Source of the DNA: Spinacia oleracea
Lineage: Eukaryota > Streptophyta > Magnoliopsida > Caryophyllales > Amaranthaceae
Reading direction: 5' to 3'
NCBI RefSeq assembly: GCF_020520425.1
Contig: NC_079492.1
Location: 53,567,042 to 53,631,041 of the forward strand
Length of the DNA: 64,000 bases
The position numbers and the translations under genes are program-made. Under the pieces are notes generated by a model, which was not told where the DNA came from, did not search any database, and saw only the letters and a list, made by a program, of their open reading frames with translations. This document shows, in pieces, positions 12,301 to 22,900 of this stretch. How positions within the stretch are numbered: the first letter of the stretch is position 1; each line of letters opens with the position of its first letter.

Positions 12301-13269
12301 CGGTAAGACTCTGCCATCACCTGCAACCAAGGTCTGGGCAACTCCATCCACCCTAGTCATTAACCAATAGCAGAACTGTCGCGAGAGTTGGGTCAACTTC
12401 AACATTAGCATCCCACCAAAACCCATTTGTTTAACAACTTCAATTCTAGAAGCATCAAACCTTTTGATCAACTTCGAAAATGCATCAACACGGCAAATGA
12501 CCGCTGGTTGCTGTAAACATGAAAAGCGTATGGTCATATAAAAAACATTCCTGTACAACTAGAAATGAATAATGGGACACTGAATTTTAATGAATACAGT
12601 TTCATCATTTAGATAAAGTTCACTGACTAACCTTGTTGCGACATTTTTGTAGTTACGTCGCAACACATAACTCTTCCCTCTTAACTTGTTCCCCGTTTGA
12701 CAGACCTGACAGACCTTTGGTTCTTCTCACAACGTATTGCTGCTCCTGAATACCAATAACAAATATATTTAGAATTCATTTTTTCCAATCAATAGGGGAA
12801 CCAATTACAATGACTCACTCCTGCTGCATTGCTTTACCTGTGGCCGTGGCTTTGGGGTAGGAAGTCGTCTCCTTTTTACACCTTGCTTGGGTAATATTTT
12901 CCGAGACACTTGTTGTTTGTATCCCCTCTTAATTGGATGTGTCTCTCGCTCTGGCACTTCATCGTACTCCTCATCAGAATTCTCAACTTCATCATAGTTA
13001 GTCTCCTCAGCTTCATAGTCCTCATCAACCTCATCTTGACTTTCGTCTTCGTACGAATCTTCATCTACGACCGCACTACTCTTTTTCGTTGGCGGTTTAT
13101 GAATAGGAAGTACACTCAAGTCACTGGTGAAGTACTTACACAGTTCATCATCCCCAAAGTCCTCGAAGGATTTATGTTTTTTGTATTTGGACTTTGAAGT
13201 TCCCTCATATTCAATGACATTATTCCCCATTTTTCTCTTCGTATGACTATGAACTAGTCCCTTCCTCAT
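9307..13269 (-). pseudogene. Ulp1-like cysteine protease gene 2 (MULE cargo), 12 exons, three in-frame stops
   Basis: Model on the - strand, all GT/AG and in phase: 13269-12838, 12745-12632, 12510-11827, 11741-11604, 11491-11393, 11290-10587, 10518-10332, 10154-10062, 9972-9841, 9755-9649, 9565-9493, 9408-9307; 954 codons plus stop. Residues 1-144 are basic then strongly acidic (DEDYEAEETNYDE) and end in a basic KRRRLPTPKPRPQ stretch. The middle matches gene 1 (KQMGFGGMLMLKLTQLSRQF, IFDLPMGG, IFYLDHL). The linker holds a coiled-coil-like YLERLEEKIDKLQ and short ELNEDARDN repeats. The protease part has DDHWWCAAF (His827), IWFMD (Asp844) and NHSCGVLMLGWI (Cys900). So it keeps the His-Asp-Cys triad that gene 1 has partly lost, with Asn at the usual Gln position. 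In-frame TAA codons lie at 12655-12653, 11952-11950 and 11476-11474. Confidence 0.82.
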
Positions 13270-14865
13270 GACACTGTGAAAATAATAAATAGGGACACAA
13301 AATCAAATACTTATACTCATCTCAAATTACCAACAACAAACACACAAAAAAACCAAACATTACGCAAAATGGTTAACTACAATTACTTTATATGCATCTC
13401 AAATCACCAACAACGGACACAAAAAGTACCATACAGTAATCAATTTGACTACAGCACTTCAGTTTTACCAAACCCAATTTAGAAACGAGAAATGTACAAC
13501 TGGGCCTTTAGAAATAGTTGAGTACAACTACTCAATACTGATGTCAATTCCCCAACAAAGAACGCAAAAACTAACCATACATTACTCAATTTGTAAGAAC
13601 CCTAATTTAGGAACCCTAATTTATAAACGACATCTTTTGAATTGGGTCTTCTCATAAACTTTACTACAATTACTATGTACTACTGTCAAATCACCATACA
13701 ACCAACGACAAAAACTCATACAAAATTCAATATGGATTTGTTAATTCCATTTAGGGAACCCTAAATGGAAATTGGGAACAATTGAATTGGGAACAAGTAG
13801 TGATTCAAATTGAAATACTGAAATTGTAAAGAAAATTTCGACTTTGATACCTGGGTGGTGGATTTGGTGAACGCCGTCGACAAGGCAAGTCGGAGTGGGG
13901 AAGTCGAAGAACTGCGACACTTCAGGAGAGAGAAAATACACAAGTAGAAATGACAGGAGAGAGAAAGGATTTTCCTATAATAATTTTATTTTTAAATTAA
14001 AATATGGGTTTAATATTAAGTTATTTGTACTGTGGAATCGACAAGTGTCTTTGTTTTGAATAATAACTTTTTTGAAATTTAAGTGTTAGTCAAATATCCC
14101 GCCCATAAAAAAAAACACTATAAGGAAAATTTTAAGCCCCAATGGTTGAATCATTTTTTAAGGACAAAGTACGAACTTGACATATTTGTAAAATTTAACG
14201 TACCAAATTCACTAGTATCTATCATATTTATAAAAGTATAAGTACCAAATGACGATAGTATCTAACAAAACTATACAAACGCTAGGTACCATTACAAAAA
14301 AGGACATAGAGAACAGTACATAGATGTTCACTAAGGGTACCTTATAAAAATAAGTTTCAAGTCCAATAAGTTCGTTCAGATAAATTCAGATAAGTTTCAA
14401 TATGTTTCAATAAGTTCCAATAACTTCAGATAAATTCCAATTAGTTCCAATTAATTATTAATTATTAATAAATAAGTATTAATTATTAATTAGTAATTAT
14501 TAATTACTTAATAATTACTAATTAATAAGTAATAATTAATAATTAATAATTAATAATTAATAATTAATAACAATTATTCACTACATAATTATTAAATATT
14601 AATTATTAACTTATAATTATTAAGTAATTAATAGACATTAATTATTTAAATTTTATTTTTATTATGTATTATTATTTATTATGTATTATTTATTATTTAT
14701 TATTCATTATTTATTATTTATTATTTATTATGTATTAATAATTATTTATTACTACCTACATTCTTTAATGTTCTTTACGCTTACTATTTGCACGACTTAT
14801 TTATTCAATATTCAATGACTTATTTATTATTTATTAATTATTAATTATTAAATATTATTAATTTA
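13270..14865. other. AT-rich spacer upstream of Ulp1-like gene 2
   Basis: From 13270 to about 13970 it is ordinary AT-rich sequence, probably promoter and 5' UTR of the - strand gene, with repeated short stretches such as CACCAACAACAAACAC and GGAACCCTAATTTA. 14160-14330 has several GTACCAAAT/GGTACC motifs. 14350-14450 has TTCAGATAAGTTTCAATA-like short repeats. 14450-14865 is nearly pure A/T (ATTAATTATTAATA-like simple repeat). No gene seen. Confidence 0.5.
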
Positions 14866-15218
14866 GGAAAATTTGGTAATATTAATCCAACCTTTGGCCG
14901 ATTTTCTTTTATTAATCCCACCTACGACATATTTTTTAATAATCCCACCTTTACTACCCGACGACTTTTATTGGGTTTAAGTGGCCGGTAATCGGTGAAA
15001 AAGTCAACGAGATGGTGATGAATTGATGATGATGACTGAATATATCGAGAGAGAGTACTGCCATATAGAGAAATAATGCCGCTTACAACAGTTTTATGAC
15101 CTGTTGGGCCCAATAAAAGTTGTTGGGTAATAAAGGTGGGATTATTAAAAAATATGTCGTAGGTGGGCTTAATAAAAGAAAATCGGTCAAAGGTTGGATT
15201 AATATTACCAAATTTTCC
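14866..15218. mobile_element. 353-bp Mutator-type MITE nested in the MULE
   Basis: It starts GGAAAATTTGGTAATATTAA and ends with the reverse complement. The inverted arms run about 110 bp each and hold TCCCACCTACGACATATTTT on the left and its near-mirror on the right. A 9-bp direct repeat ATTAATTTA flanks it exactly (14857-14865 and 15219-15227). Long arms plus a 9-bp duplication fit a Mutator-type MITE. The flank is A/T-rich, so chance agreement of the duplication is a little more likely than usual. No coding capacity. Confidence 0.8.
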
Positions 15219-15227
15219 ATTAATTTA

Positions 15228-15402
15228 TTATTACTTATTATTTACTATTTGAACCTTAATTAATGATTTATAGAAAAGTGCGAAAATGGTGTGGAAAAGT
15301 GGGAAACGTGTAAGTTCAGATAAGTTCAGATAAGTTCAGGTCAAATAAGTTGAACATAACACACCCTAATGCTTCGAAACTACTAAGGGTTAAGGGTCAA
15401 TG
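15228..15402. repeat. AT-rich stretch with a short TAAGTTCAGA tandem repeat
   Basis: At about 15311-15345 the unit TAAGTTCAGA is repeated about three times. Similar, looser copies occur at 14360-14450 on the other side of the MITE, so the MITE probably split one older A/T-rich repeat. No gene. Confidence 0.4.
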
Positions 15403-15760
15403 TGAAGGAAATAATGCCCAAGTATCCATTTAAGGTTAAGTAGTCTAATAAGTATTGGTGAACCGTATGCCTAGCTAGAGGCCGGTTGTATTCCAGGAAA
15501 CGGAAATATGGATCGTATCCTATCAAAGAAGTAGATGTTGCCGGAAACGGAAACATGGTACGTATCAGAAAATATTTTCGAAAATTGAAATATTGCCGGA
15601 GTCCTCGGAAATATTTCCGGAAATTGAAATATTTTCAGAAATAGAAATATATTGTCAAAATCGGATACATTACAATTTTGTTCGAAAACGGAAATGAATT
15701 GGGAATTATTAAATATTCTCCCAATCGGAAATGAATTCCCGCATCACCAACCGAATTGCT
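15403..15760 (+). repeat. Old fragment of a Copia LTR
   Basis: It begins TGAAGGAAATAATGCCCAAG, like the Copia LTRs elsewhere in the window. It then keeps, in order, the GCCTAGCTAGAGGCCG block and the GGAAACGGAAATAT array in worn form. The 3' half is missing and a stretch after the start is deleted. It is clearly more diverged than the complete LTRs, so it is an older relic of the same family. The end position is approximate. Confidence 0.75.
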
Positions 15761-16378
15761 TACAAAAGAAAATCGATATAGATCCGTTGTCATTTGTACA
15801 TATCGGTTATAGGTAATTACTTTAGGGTTTGAGGGTTTAGGGTTAGGGTTAGGTATTTCATTTGTACATGTCGGTTCTACACATTAAACGTATTTTTTCA
15901 AAAACAGGTTCAAAAAAATGGAAGGGCATAGATTTAATACAACAAAATTAAGTATGGATTACTGGACACTAATTAGGGACTTTTAAAAATTAAGTATGGA
16001 TTAGGGACTTTTAAAAATTGGTACCCTAGTTATTCAAATACAGCCCACGCATGTTGAATTTGTTACATTTGTTGTACCAAATTAGGGTATCTTTGTTAAA
16101 GATTTTGGAATTTTTGTACCAAATTGGGTTATGTGTGCTGTATTTGGTACAGTATTTGTACCAAATTAGGTTTATTAGTACATTTTAAGTCTTGAAGAAT
16201 GACAGTAAGGATCGCAAAGTTGTGGTAATAACAACACATAAATATAGATTCTATCCCATTCAAACACATACACAGAAACACATACATATAGATCATTCAA
16301 ATATCTGAAATGAACAACAACACATAAACAATTTCATTGTTAAACCTATTTTCCTCTTCATAGTATTGACTTCGAAAA
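15761..16378. other. Spacer with a telomere-like stretch and TTTGGTAC motifs
   Basis: At about 15823-15853 a run of TTTAGGG-like units (TTTAGGGTTTGAGGGTTTAG) forms a short degenerate telomere-type repeat. From 16010 to 16190 TTGTACCAAATTAGG, ATTTGGTACAG and related copies occur at least five times. No gene seen. Confidence 0.45.
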
Positions 16379-16588
16379 TCACTTATCCCACCCAAGAAAA
16401 TTTCTGCATAAAAGATCATCAACATTGTCAAGTCCAAGTCCATCATCACCAACATCACCAACATCACCAACAATGTCAAGTCCATCATCTCCTCCAACTA
16501 TGCTGGTGAAATACCCAACTGACCCATCTTGAGATAACATCTCAATACCCCCAGCAGAAGTGTGTGTCAACTCAACTTCATCAGCGCC
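16379..16588 (-). CDS. Probable last exon of the MULE transposase, split from the rest by the Copia complex
   Basis: A good acceptor (TTATTCTTATTCAG) ends at 16589 on the - strand. The open frame that follows reads GADEVELTHTSAGG..., then Gly/Asp-rich repeats (VGDVGDVGDD), then LLCRNFLGWDK and a stop. Joining the best donor (CGCAG at 35414, GTATTACAAA) in phase gives another frame that ends after about seven residues (...RRALMKLS). An acidic tail would need a different donor. So I am sure of the intron position and unsure of the C-terminal frame. Confidence 0.5.
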   Translation of the reverse strand, partial: GADEVELTHTSAGGIEMLSQDGSVGYFTSIVGGDDGLDIVGDVGDVGDDGLGLDNVDDLLCRNFLGWDK

Positions 16589-16633
16589 CTGAATAAGAAT
16601 AAGTCAAATCAAAGTTAATGGTTTGGACATATG

Positions 16634-17973
16634 TGAAGGAAATAATGCCCTTGGTCCAAGTATGCATTCTATGTTAAGTCTAATAAATACGGTTCAGTAT
16701 TAATTAACAAGTTAATAATTCAGTGAGATCAAGTGAGCTGAATGCCTAGCTAGAGGCCGCTTCAGTTCAAGTGGAATTAATGATATTAATCCACAGCTTA
16801 CTCTTGACTGAACCCGTAGGGTCACACAAATAGTACGTAAACGGATCAAGTATTTAATGGCATTAAATACTCCATCTATGAATATTCGGAACCGACGGAT
16901 CTTGGTTTCAGTGGGAGCTAAGATCGTCACAGGCAAGAAATGAATACTCCGGAAACGATGATATTGCCGGAAACGGAAATATGGATCGTATCGGAAATAT
17001 GAATATTATCCAAGTCGTAGATGTTGCCGGAAACGGAAACATGGTACGTATCGGAAAATATTGTTGGAAATGGAAATATTACCAGAATCGGAAATATTGC
17101 CGGAAACGGAAATATTGCCAGAATCGGAAATATTACCGGAATCGGAAAATAATTCCGGAAACGGAAATATTAAATATTTGTTCGAAACGGAAATTAATTC
17201 CGGAATCGGAAATATTAAATATTGTTCGTATCGGAAATAGATTCCGGAAATGGAAATTTAATCGGAAGCGTATCGTACGAATTAGCATCGGACGAGGCCT
17301 GCCGGACGAAGGCCCAGCACGAAGCCAGGCCATCGCCCAGCAAGCACGCACGCCACAGCCCAGCGCGCACAAGGCCGCGCATGCGTGGGCCGCGCTGCGT
17401 GGGCTGCTGCTCGCATGCGTGGGCAGCCCTTGTGGCTGCCGTGTGTGTGTGAGTTTGAGCTCATGCGAGATTCCTGAATCTGCAAGAGTCAGTGTATGAT
17501 TAAATGTCTATTCCTATTGGATAAATTGATTAAGTAGAATTCATGTAGAATTCTAATTCCAATTAATTCGCATCCTACTAGGATTACGATTCCTTTTCCA
17601 TAACTCTATAAATAAAGGCCTAGGGGTCATAATTTATATACAAGTTTCAAAGTATTCAAAAGTGAGTTTTTGAGAGAAAATTCAAACACCCATCTTGCCC
17701 CAAAAGTGCCGAATTTTCTGAGTACCTTAAGGGCGATTCTAGTTGGTCAATCTTAAGGCGGATCCGGACGTGCTGTGGACTTTCTACGGAGGGACGACAC
17801 TTGGAGTCCTAAAAGACTTGTTCTTGTTCGGTTCGGGCGCAGCTAGGGAAGGCACGCAACAAAGAGTATGCATCTAAACTATGCTAAATGATTATGTGTA
17901 AATAATATGTTTCCTGGGTTAATGGTTGTTTCCGCATGATTTATGTAAATGTCATATGTATCATAACCTAACA
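16634..17973 (+). repeat. 5' LTR of the Copia element (1340 bp)
   Basis: Runs from TGAAGGAAATAATGCCC to TATCATAACCTAACA and matches 34030-35368 almost base for base. Parts: a conserved GCCTAGCTAGAGGCCGC block, an array of GGAAACGGAAATATT-like 15-bp units (about 16945-17265), a GC-rich stretch (17280-17450), and a TATA box CTATAAATA at about 17606-17614 that probably starts the RNA. Confidence 0.93.
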
Positions 17974-17974
17974 G

Positions 17975-17990
17975 TGGTATCACGAGCCCC
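17975..17990 (+). other. Primer-binding site for initiator tRNA-Met
   Basis: TGGTATCACGAGC follows the LTR by one base. It is complementary, with one mismatch, to the 3' end of plant initiator tRNA-Met (with CCA added). The sister element at 48291 has TGGTATCAGAG without that mismatch. The matching tRNA gene lies at 44048-44119. Confidence 0.85.
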
Positions 17991-19552
17991 TTATTATTTT
18001 CATAATCTAAATTGCATGAACATGGTTAAATATTACAAATTTGCAAGAATTAAAAGGGGTGATTAATTTTCGTAATTGTTAATTAATTGCAAATTGCGTT
18101 TATTTAATTATATGTACGCAGTTTTTCGGCAGTTTCTTCATTACTCATCCGAATTGAGTGATTTTTGTGTCAATTCCGCATGTAAAAGGCATTCTAAAAT
18201 TTTGACAAAAATAGTATTTTTCTGCCGAACCCAGAATTCTCAAATTCGAAGCCTAACTATGACTTTTCGAAGGTTTTAGTTTTTCGGATGCAAAATTTCG
18301 TAAATTTAAGATGTTAAATTAAATATTTGCGATTCTTGTTGATAAATCTTGAATTTTTGATTGACCTACTGCATATGTTTAACAAGTTTGAATGCCTAGT
18401 CTTGTTAATTATGCAATCTAATTTGTAATTATGATTAATTTGTTGAAAATTAGAATAATTTAGAATTAATTTGATTTTCATAATTAATTGTAATTTAATT
18501 AGAAACCTATGATTAAAAACCACCATAAAAATTGTAAATTTACGATAAATTTTAAATTTTTATGACCTAGACTTGAATCCATATCAATCGGAAATCAATT
18601 GGATAATAAATTTTCGATTTTTCGCCCTAAAATTATGAAATTAATATTATTTATTAATTTGTCATTAATTTTAAATATAAATTTTAAATTTTTATGCGAT
18701 TCGTTCAAATAACTTGCACGCACGAAGCAATGGACGCTTCGTGTTACCCTTAAGGGGTGTTGTATAATGCGGGCATGCGACGACGAGCAAGGGAGCTCGT
18801 CGCCCGTGCGGCACGAATGCAATGAGCAAGGGCGTAGTGCACGAGCGCAAGGCAGCAGCCCTGCCTTGTGTCGTGTGCCACGAGCAATGAACGGATGGGC
18901 ATGGGCGAGGGGCGAGCCAAGGCAGTCGCGTGTGGGCAGCAAGCGAGCTGCGCCACAGCGCGCGCTGCCTCGCACAACAGCGCGCAACCTCGTGCGCAGC
19001 GAGCGCAAGCTCGCGTGCCACGAGCGCTGCGCACAGCATCACTCGCGCGCACAGCGCGCGACGTCGCCCGCCCAGCGAGCGATGTCGCGCACCAGCGAGC
19101 GATGGCTCGCGCGCGCGCAGCGAGCGATCTCGCGCGCCAGCGAGCGATGGCTCGCGCGCACCAGCGAGCGATGCAGCGCCCCAGCGAGCGATGGCTCGCG
19201 CGCACCAGCGAGCGATCTCGCGCACCAGCGAGCTCGGTAACGCGCGCGCGCTGCGAGCGATAGCTCGCGTGCGGTGGGCGCTGTGCGGAGGCTTGCGTAT
19301 GGGACAGCAGCAGCTATGCAACGAGCGCATGGGCTGCGCGCACATGGCCAGCAATGGCTGTGTGCGTACAGCCCATGGGCGTGCAACGCATAGGATGTTT
19401 GCGTTTCGATTAGATCGTTTTTGAATGTTTAATTTGAAAATTTCAGTTCACGTAATTTTAATTGATTTTAAAATTAATAATTTGAATTAATTTCTTGGAT
19501 TTTAATTTTGAATATTATAATTATAATAAATGGCATTTATTCTAATTATTTT
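17991..19552 (+). other. Copia leader, first part, with a GC-rich hairpin-repeat island
   Basis: A/T-rich leader up to about 18760, then about 630 bp of very GC-rich sequence (18765-19395). This island is built from units such as GCGAGCGATGGCTCGCGCGC, in which GCGAG and CTCGC can pair, so the RNA could form a row of short hairpins. Long Arg/Ala/Ser-rich open frames here arise on all strands from composition and are not taken as genes. The leader breaks off near 19552. Confidence 0.75.
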
Positions 19553-19660
19553 ATTCAAAATTAAAATCCAAGAAATTAATTCAAATTATTAATTTTAAAA
19601 TCAATTAAAATTACGTGAACTGAAATTTTCAAATTAAACATTCAAAAACGATCTAATAGA
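19430..19660. repeat. Snap-back hairpin at the first junction of the inverted copy
   Basis: The leader sequence at about 19430-19525 is repeated in reverse complement at about 19555-19658 with a spacer of about 30 bp. Directly after the second arm the sequence jumps to the inverted 3' tail of the inner element (ACTCCGACTAGGGACCATTT). Confidence 0.85.
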
Positions 19661-19901
19661 AAACTCCGACTAGGGACCATTTTCAACCTTTGACATTCAA
19701 GTTCACTTGATAGACATTTCTTAGTCACAGGACTGGTCCTGACAGTCTATCTTGAATATATCGTCAAGTTGAAGGGACTCATCATTTAATAAACCACAAA
19801 TTAAATGGAAAAATGAATTCCTTTCATTTATTGTGAATGATTAACCAATAATGTTTTACAAAGATTTAAACTCTAAAACTTTAAAACATTAAACAGAGAC
19901 A

Positions 19902-22900
19902 TCAAAGCCATTCTCCAATATGCTTGATTCCCATAGCTGCAGTGTGCGAGTTGTGCTTCGCTTGCGGCAGAGGTTTAGTTAATGGATCTGATATGTTGTC
20001 ATCAGTTCCAATTTTGCTTATCTCGACTTCTTTTCTTTCAACGAACTCTCGTAGAAGGTGAAATCTACGAAGTACATGCTTGACTCTCTGGTGGTGTCTA
20101 GGCTCTTTTGCCTGTGCAATAGCTCCATTATTATCACAATACAGGGCTATTGGTCCTTTAATGGAGGGGACTACACCAAGTTCTCCTATGAACTTCCTTA
20201 GCCATATAGCTTCCTTTGCTGCTTCATGTGCAGCAATGTACTCCGCTTCAGTTGTAGAATCCGCAATGGTGCTTTGCTTAGCACTTTTCCAGCTTACTGC
20301 TCCTCCGTTGAGGCAGAAGACAAACCCAGACTGTGATCTGAAATCATCTTTGTCGGTTTGGAAACTTGCGTCCGTATAGCCTTTAACAATTAATTCATCA
20401 TCTCCACCATAGACCAGGAAGTCATCTTTGTGCCTTTTCAGGTACTTCAGAATATTCTTGGCAGCAGTCCAATGCGCCTCTCCTGGGTCTGACTGGTATC
20501 TGCTCGTAGCACTGAGTGCGTACGCAACATCCGGGCGTGTACATATCATAGCATACATTATTGAACCAATCAATGATGCATATGGAATCCCATTCATTCG
20601 TCTACGCTCATCAAGTGTTTTTGGGCACTGAGTCTTGCTTAGAGTCATTCCATGAGACATGGGTAGGTAGCCTCGCTTGGAGTCCGCCATCTTGAACCTA
20701 TCAAGCACCTTATTGATATAAGTGCTTTGACTAAGTCCAATCATCTTTTTAGATCTATCTCTGTAAATCTTGATGCCCAATATGTACTGTGCTTCTCCTA
20801 GATCCTTCATCGAAAAACATTTCCCAAGCCAAATCTTGACAGAGTTCAACATAGGAATGTCATTTCCGATAAGCAATATGTCGTCGACATATAATACTAG
20901 GAAAGCAATTTTGCTCCCACTGACCTTCTTGTATACACAAGATTCGTCCGCGTTCTTGATGAAACCAAAGTCACTGACTGCTTCATCAAAACGTATATTC
21001 CAGCTCCTGGATGCCTGCTTCAATCCGTAGATTGACTTCTTTAGCTTGCATACCTTTTTAGCATTCTTTGGATCCTCAAAACCTTCAGGCTGTGTCATAA
21101 ACACAGTTTCTGTTAAAACGCCGTTTAAGAAAGCAGTTTTGACATCCATCTGCCATATTTCGTAATCGTAATATGCAGCGATTGCTAATATTATTCGAAT
21201 AGACTTTAGCATTGCAACTGGTGAAAAGGTTTCATCGTAATCCACACCGTGGACTTGCCTGTAACCTTTCGCAACCAATCTAGCTTTGAAAACTTCAAGT
21301 TTCCCATCCTTGTCCTTTTTCAGTTTGAAAACCCATTTGCTTCCAATGGCTTGGTAGCCATCTGGCAAATCGACCAAATCCCATACTTGGTTTTCAGACA
21401 TGGAGTCTAATTCAGATTGCATGGCTTCTTGCCACTGCTTGGAGCTAGGGTTCGTCATAGCTTGCTTGTAAGTCGCAGGTTCATCACTTTCAAGTAATAG
21501 AACGTCATAGCTCTCGTTCGTCAAAATACCTAAGTACCTTTCCGGTTGAGATCTATATCTTTGCGATCTACGCGGGGTAACATTTCTAGATTGACCATGA
21601 TTCTCACCAGATTCTTCTAAAGATCTCTGAGTTTCATCCTGAATGTCATCTTGAGTATTCTCTAGAGTTTGTTGTTCGACTCGAATTTCTTCGAGGTCTA
21701 CTTTTCTCCCACTTGTCATTTTGGAAATGTGATCTTTCTCCAAAAAGACACCATCTCGAGCAACAAACACTTTGTTCTCAGATGTATTGTAGAAGTAATA
21801 CCCCTTTGTTTCCTTTGGATAGCCCACAAGGATACATTTGTCAGATTTTGGATGAAGTTTGTCTGAAATTAATCGTTTGACGTATACTTCACATCCCCAA
21901 ATCTTAAGAAAAGACACATTTGGAGGCTTTCCAAACCATAATTCGTATGGAGTCTTTTCGACAGCTTTAGACGGAGCTCTATTTATAGTGAGTGCAGCTG
22001 TATTTAGTGCATGTCCCCAAAATTCTAATGGAAGTTCGGCCTGACCCATCATTGACCTGACCATGTCTAGCAAGGTTCTGTTCCTCCGTTCTGACACACC
22101 GTTCCATTGTGGTGTTCCAGGAGGAGTCAATTCTGATAGAATTCCACATTCTTTCAGATGGTCATCAAATTCATAGCTCAGATATTCACCGCCTCTATCA
22201 GACCGCAGTGCCTTGATCTTCTTGCCTAATTGATTCTCTACTTCACTCTGAAATTCCTTGAATTTGTCAAAGGATTCAGACTTATGCTTCATTAGGTAGA
22301 CATAACCATACCTACTGAAGTCATCAGTGAAAGTGATAAAGTAGCTGAAACCACCTCTAGCATTTGTACTCATTGGTCCACATACATCTGTATGGATTAA
22401 ACCCAATAGTTCATTTGCTCTTTCCCCAACTTTAGAGAAAGGTTGCTTTGTCATTTTGCCAAGTAAACATGATTCGCATTTACCATAATCCTCTAAGTCA
22501 AATGGTTCTAGAATTCCTTCCCTTTGAAGTCTTTCTAAGCGTTTCAAGTTTATATGGCCTAATCGACAATGCCACAGATAGGTGAGATCTGAATCATCCT
22601 TTTTGGCCTTTTTGGTATTTATGTTATATACTTGTTTGTCGTGATCTAAAGTCCATTGACTAATCTAGCAGATCCATAAAACATCTCTTTAAAATAAAAC
22701 GAACAACTATTGTCTTTTATTATAAAGGAAAATCCCTTAGCATCTAAGCAGGAAACTGAAATGATGTTTTTAGTAAGACTTGGAACATGGAAACATTCTT
22801 CCAGTTCCAAAACTAGCCCGGAGGGCAACGACAAATAGTAAGTTCCTACGGCTAATGCAGCAATCCGTGCTCCATTTCCCACTCGTAGGTCGACTTCTCC

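Noticed and set aside
14330-15375. A possible larger hAT-type element around the MITE (ends CTAAGGGTACC and ACACACCCTA)
   Set aside because: The two ends match only over a few bases and I found no 8-bp duplication.
16945-17265. Regular short repeats that might suggest a CRISPR array
   Set aside because: Units are contiguous and degenerate with no unique spacers, and the DNA is a plant nuclear LTR.
16981-17499. Open frame starting MDRIGNMNIIQVVDVAGNGN in the LTR (also 34377, 47242, 56191)
   Set aside because: It is the translated 15-bp GGAAACGGAAATATT array of the LTR, upstream of the TATA box; the protein is a repeat artefact.
18595-19424. Several long Arg/Ala/Ser-rich open frames on both strands of the GC-rich leader (also 25281-26110 and 48955-49681)
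   Set aside because: They overlap in nearly all frames, consist of RASDGSRAPASD-like repeats, and follow from the GCGAGCGATGGCTCGC array; GC-rich DNA with few stops produces such frames by chance.
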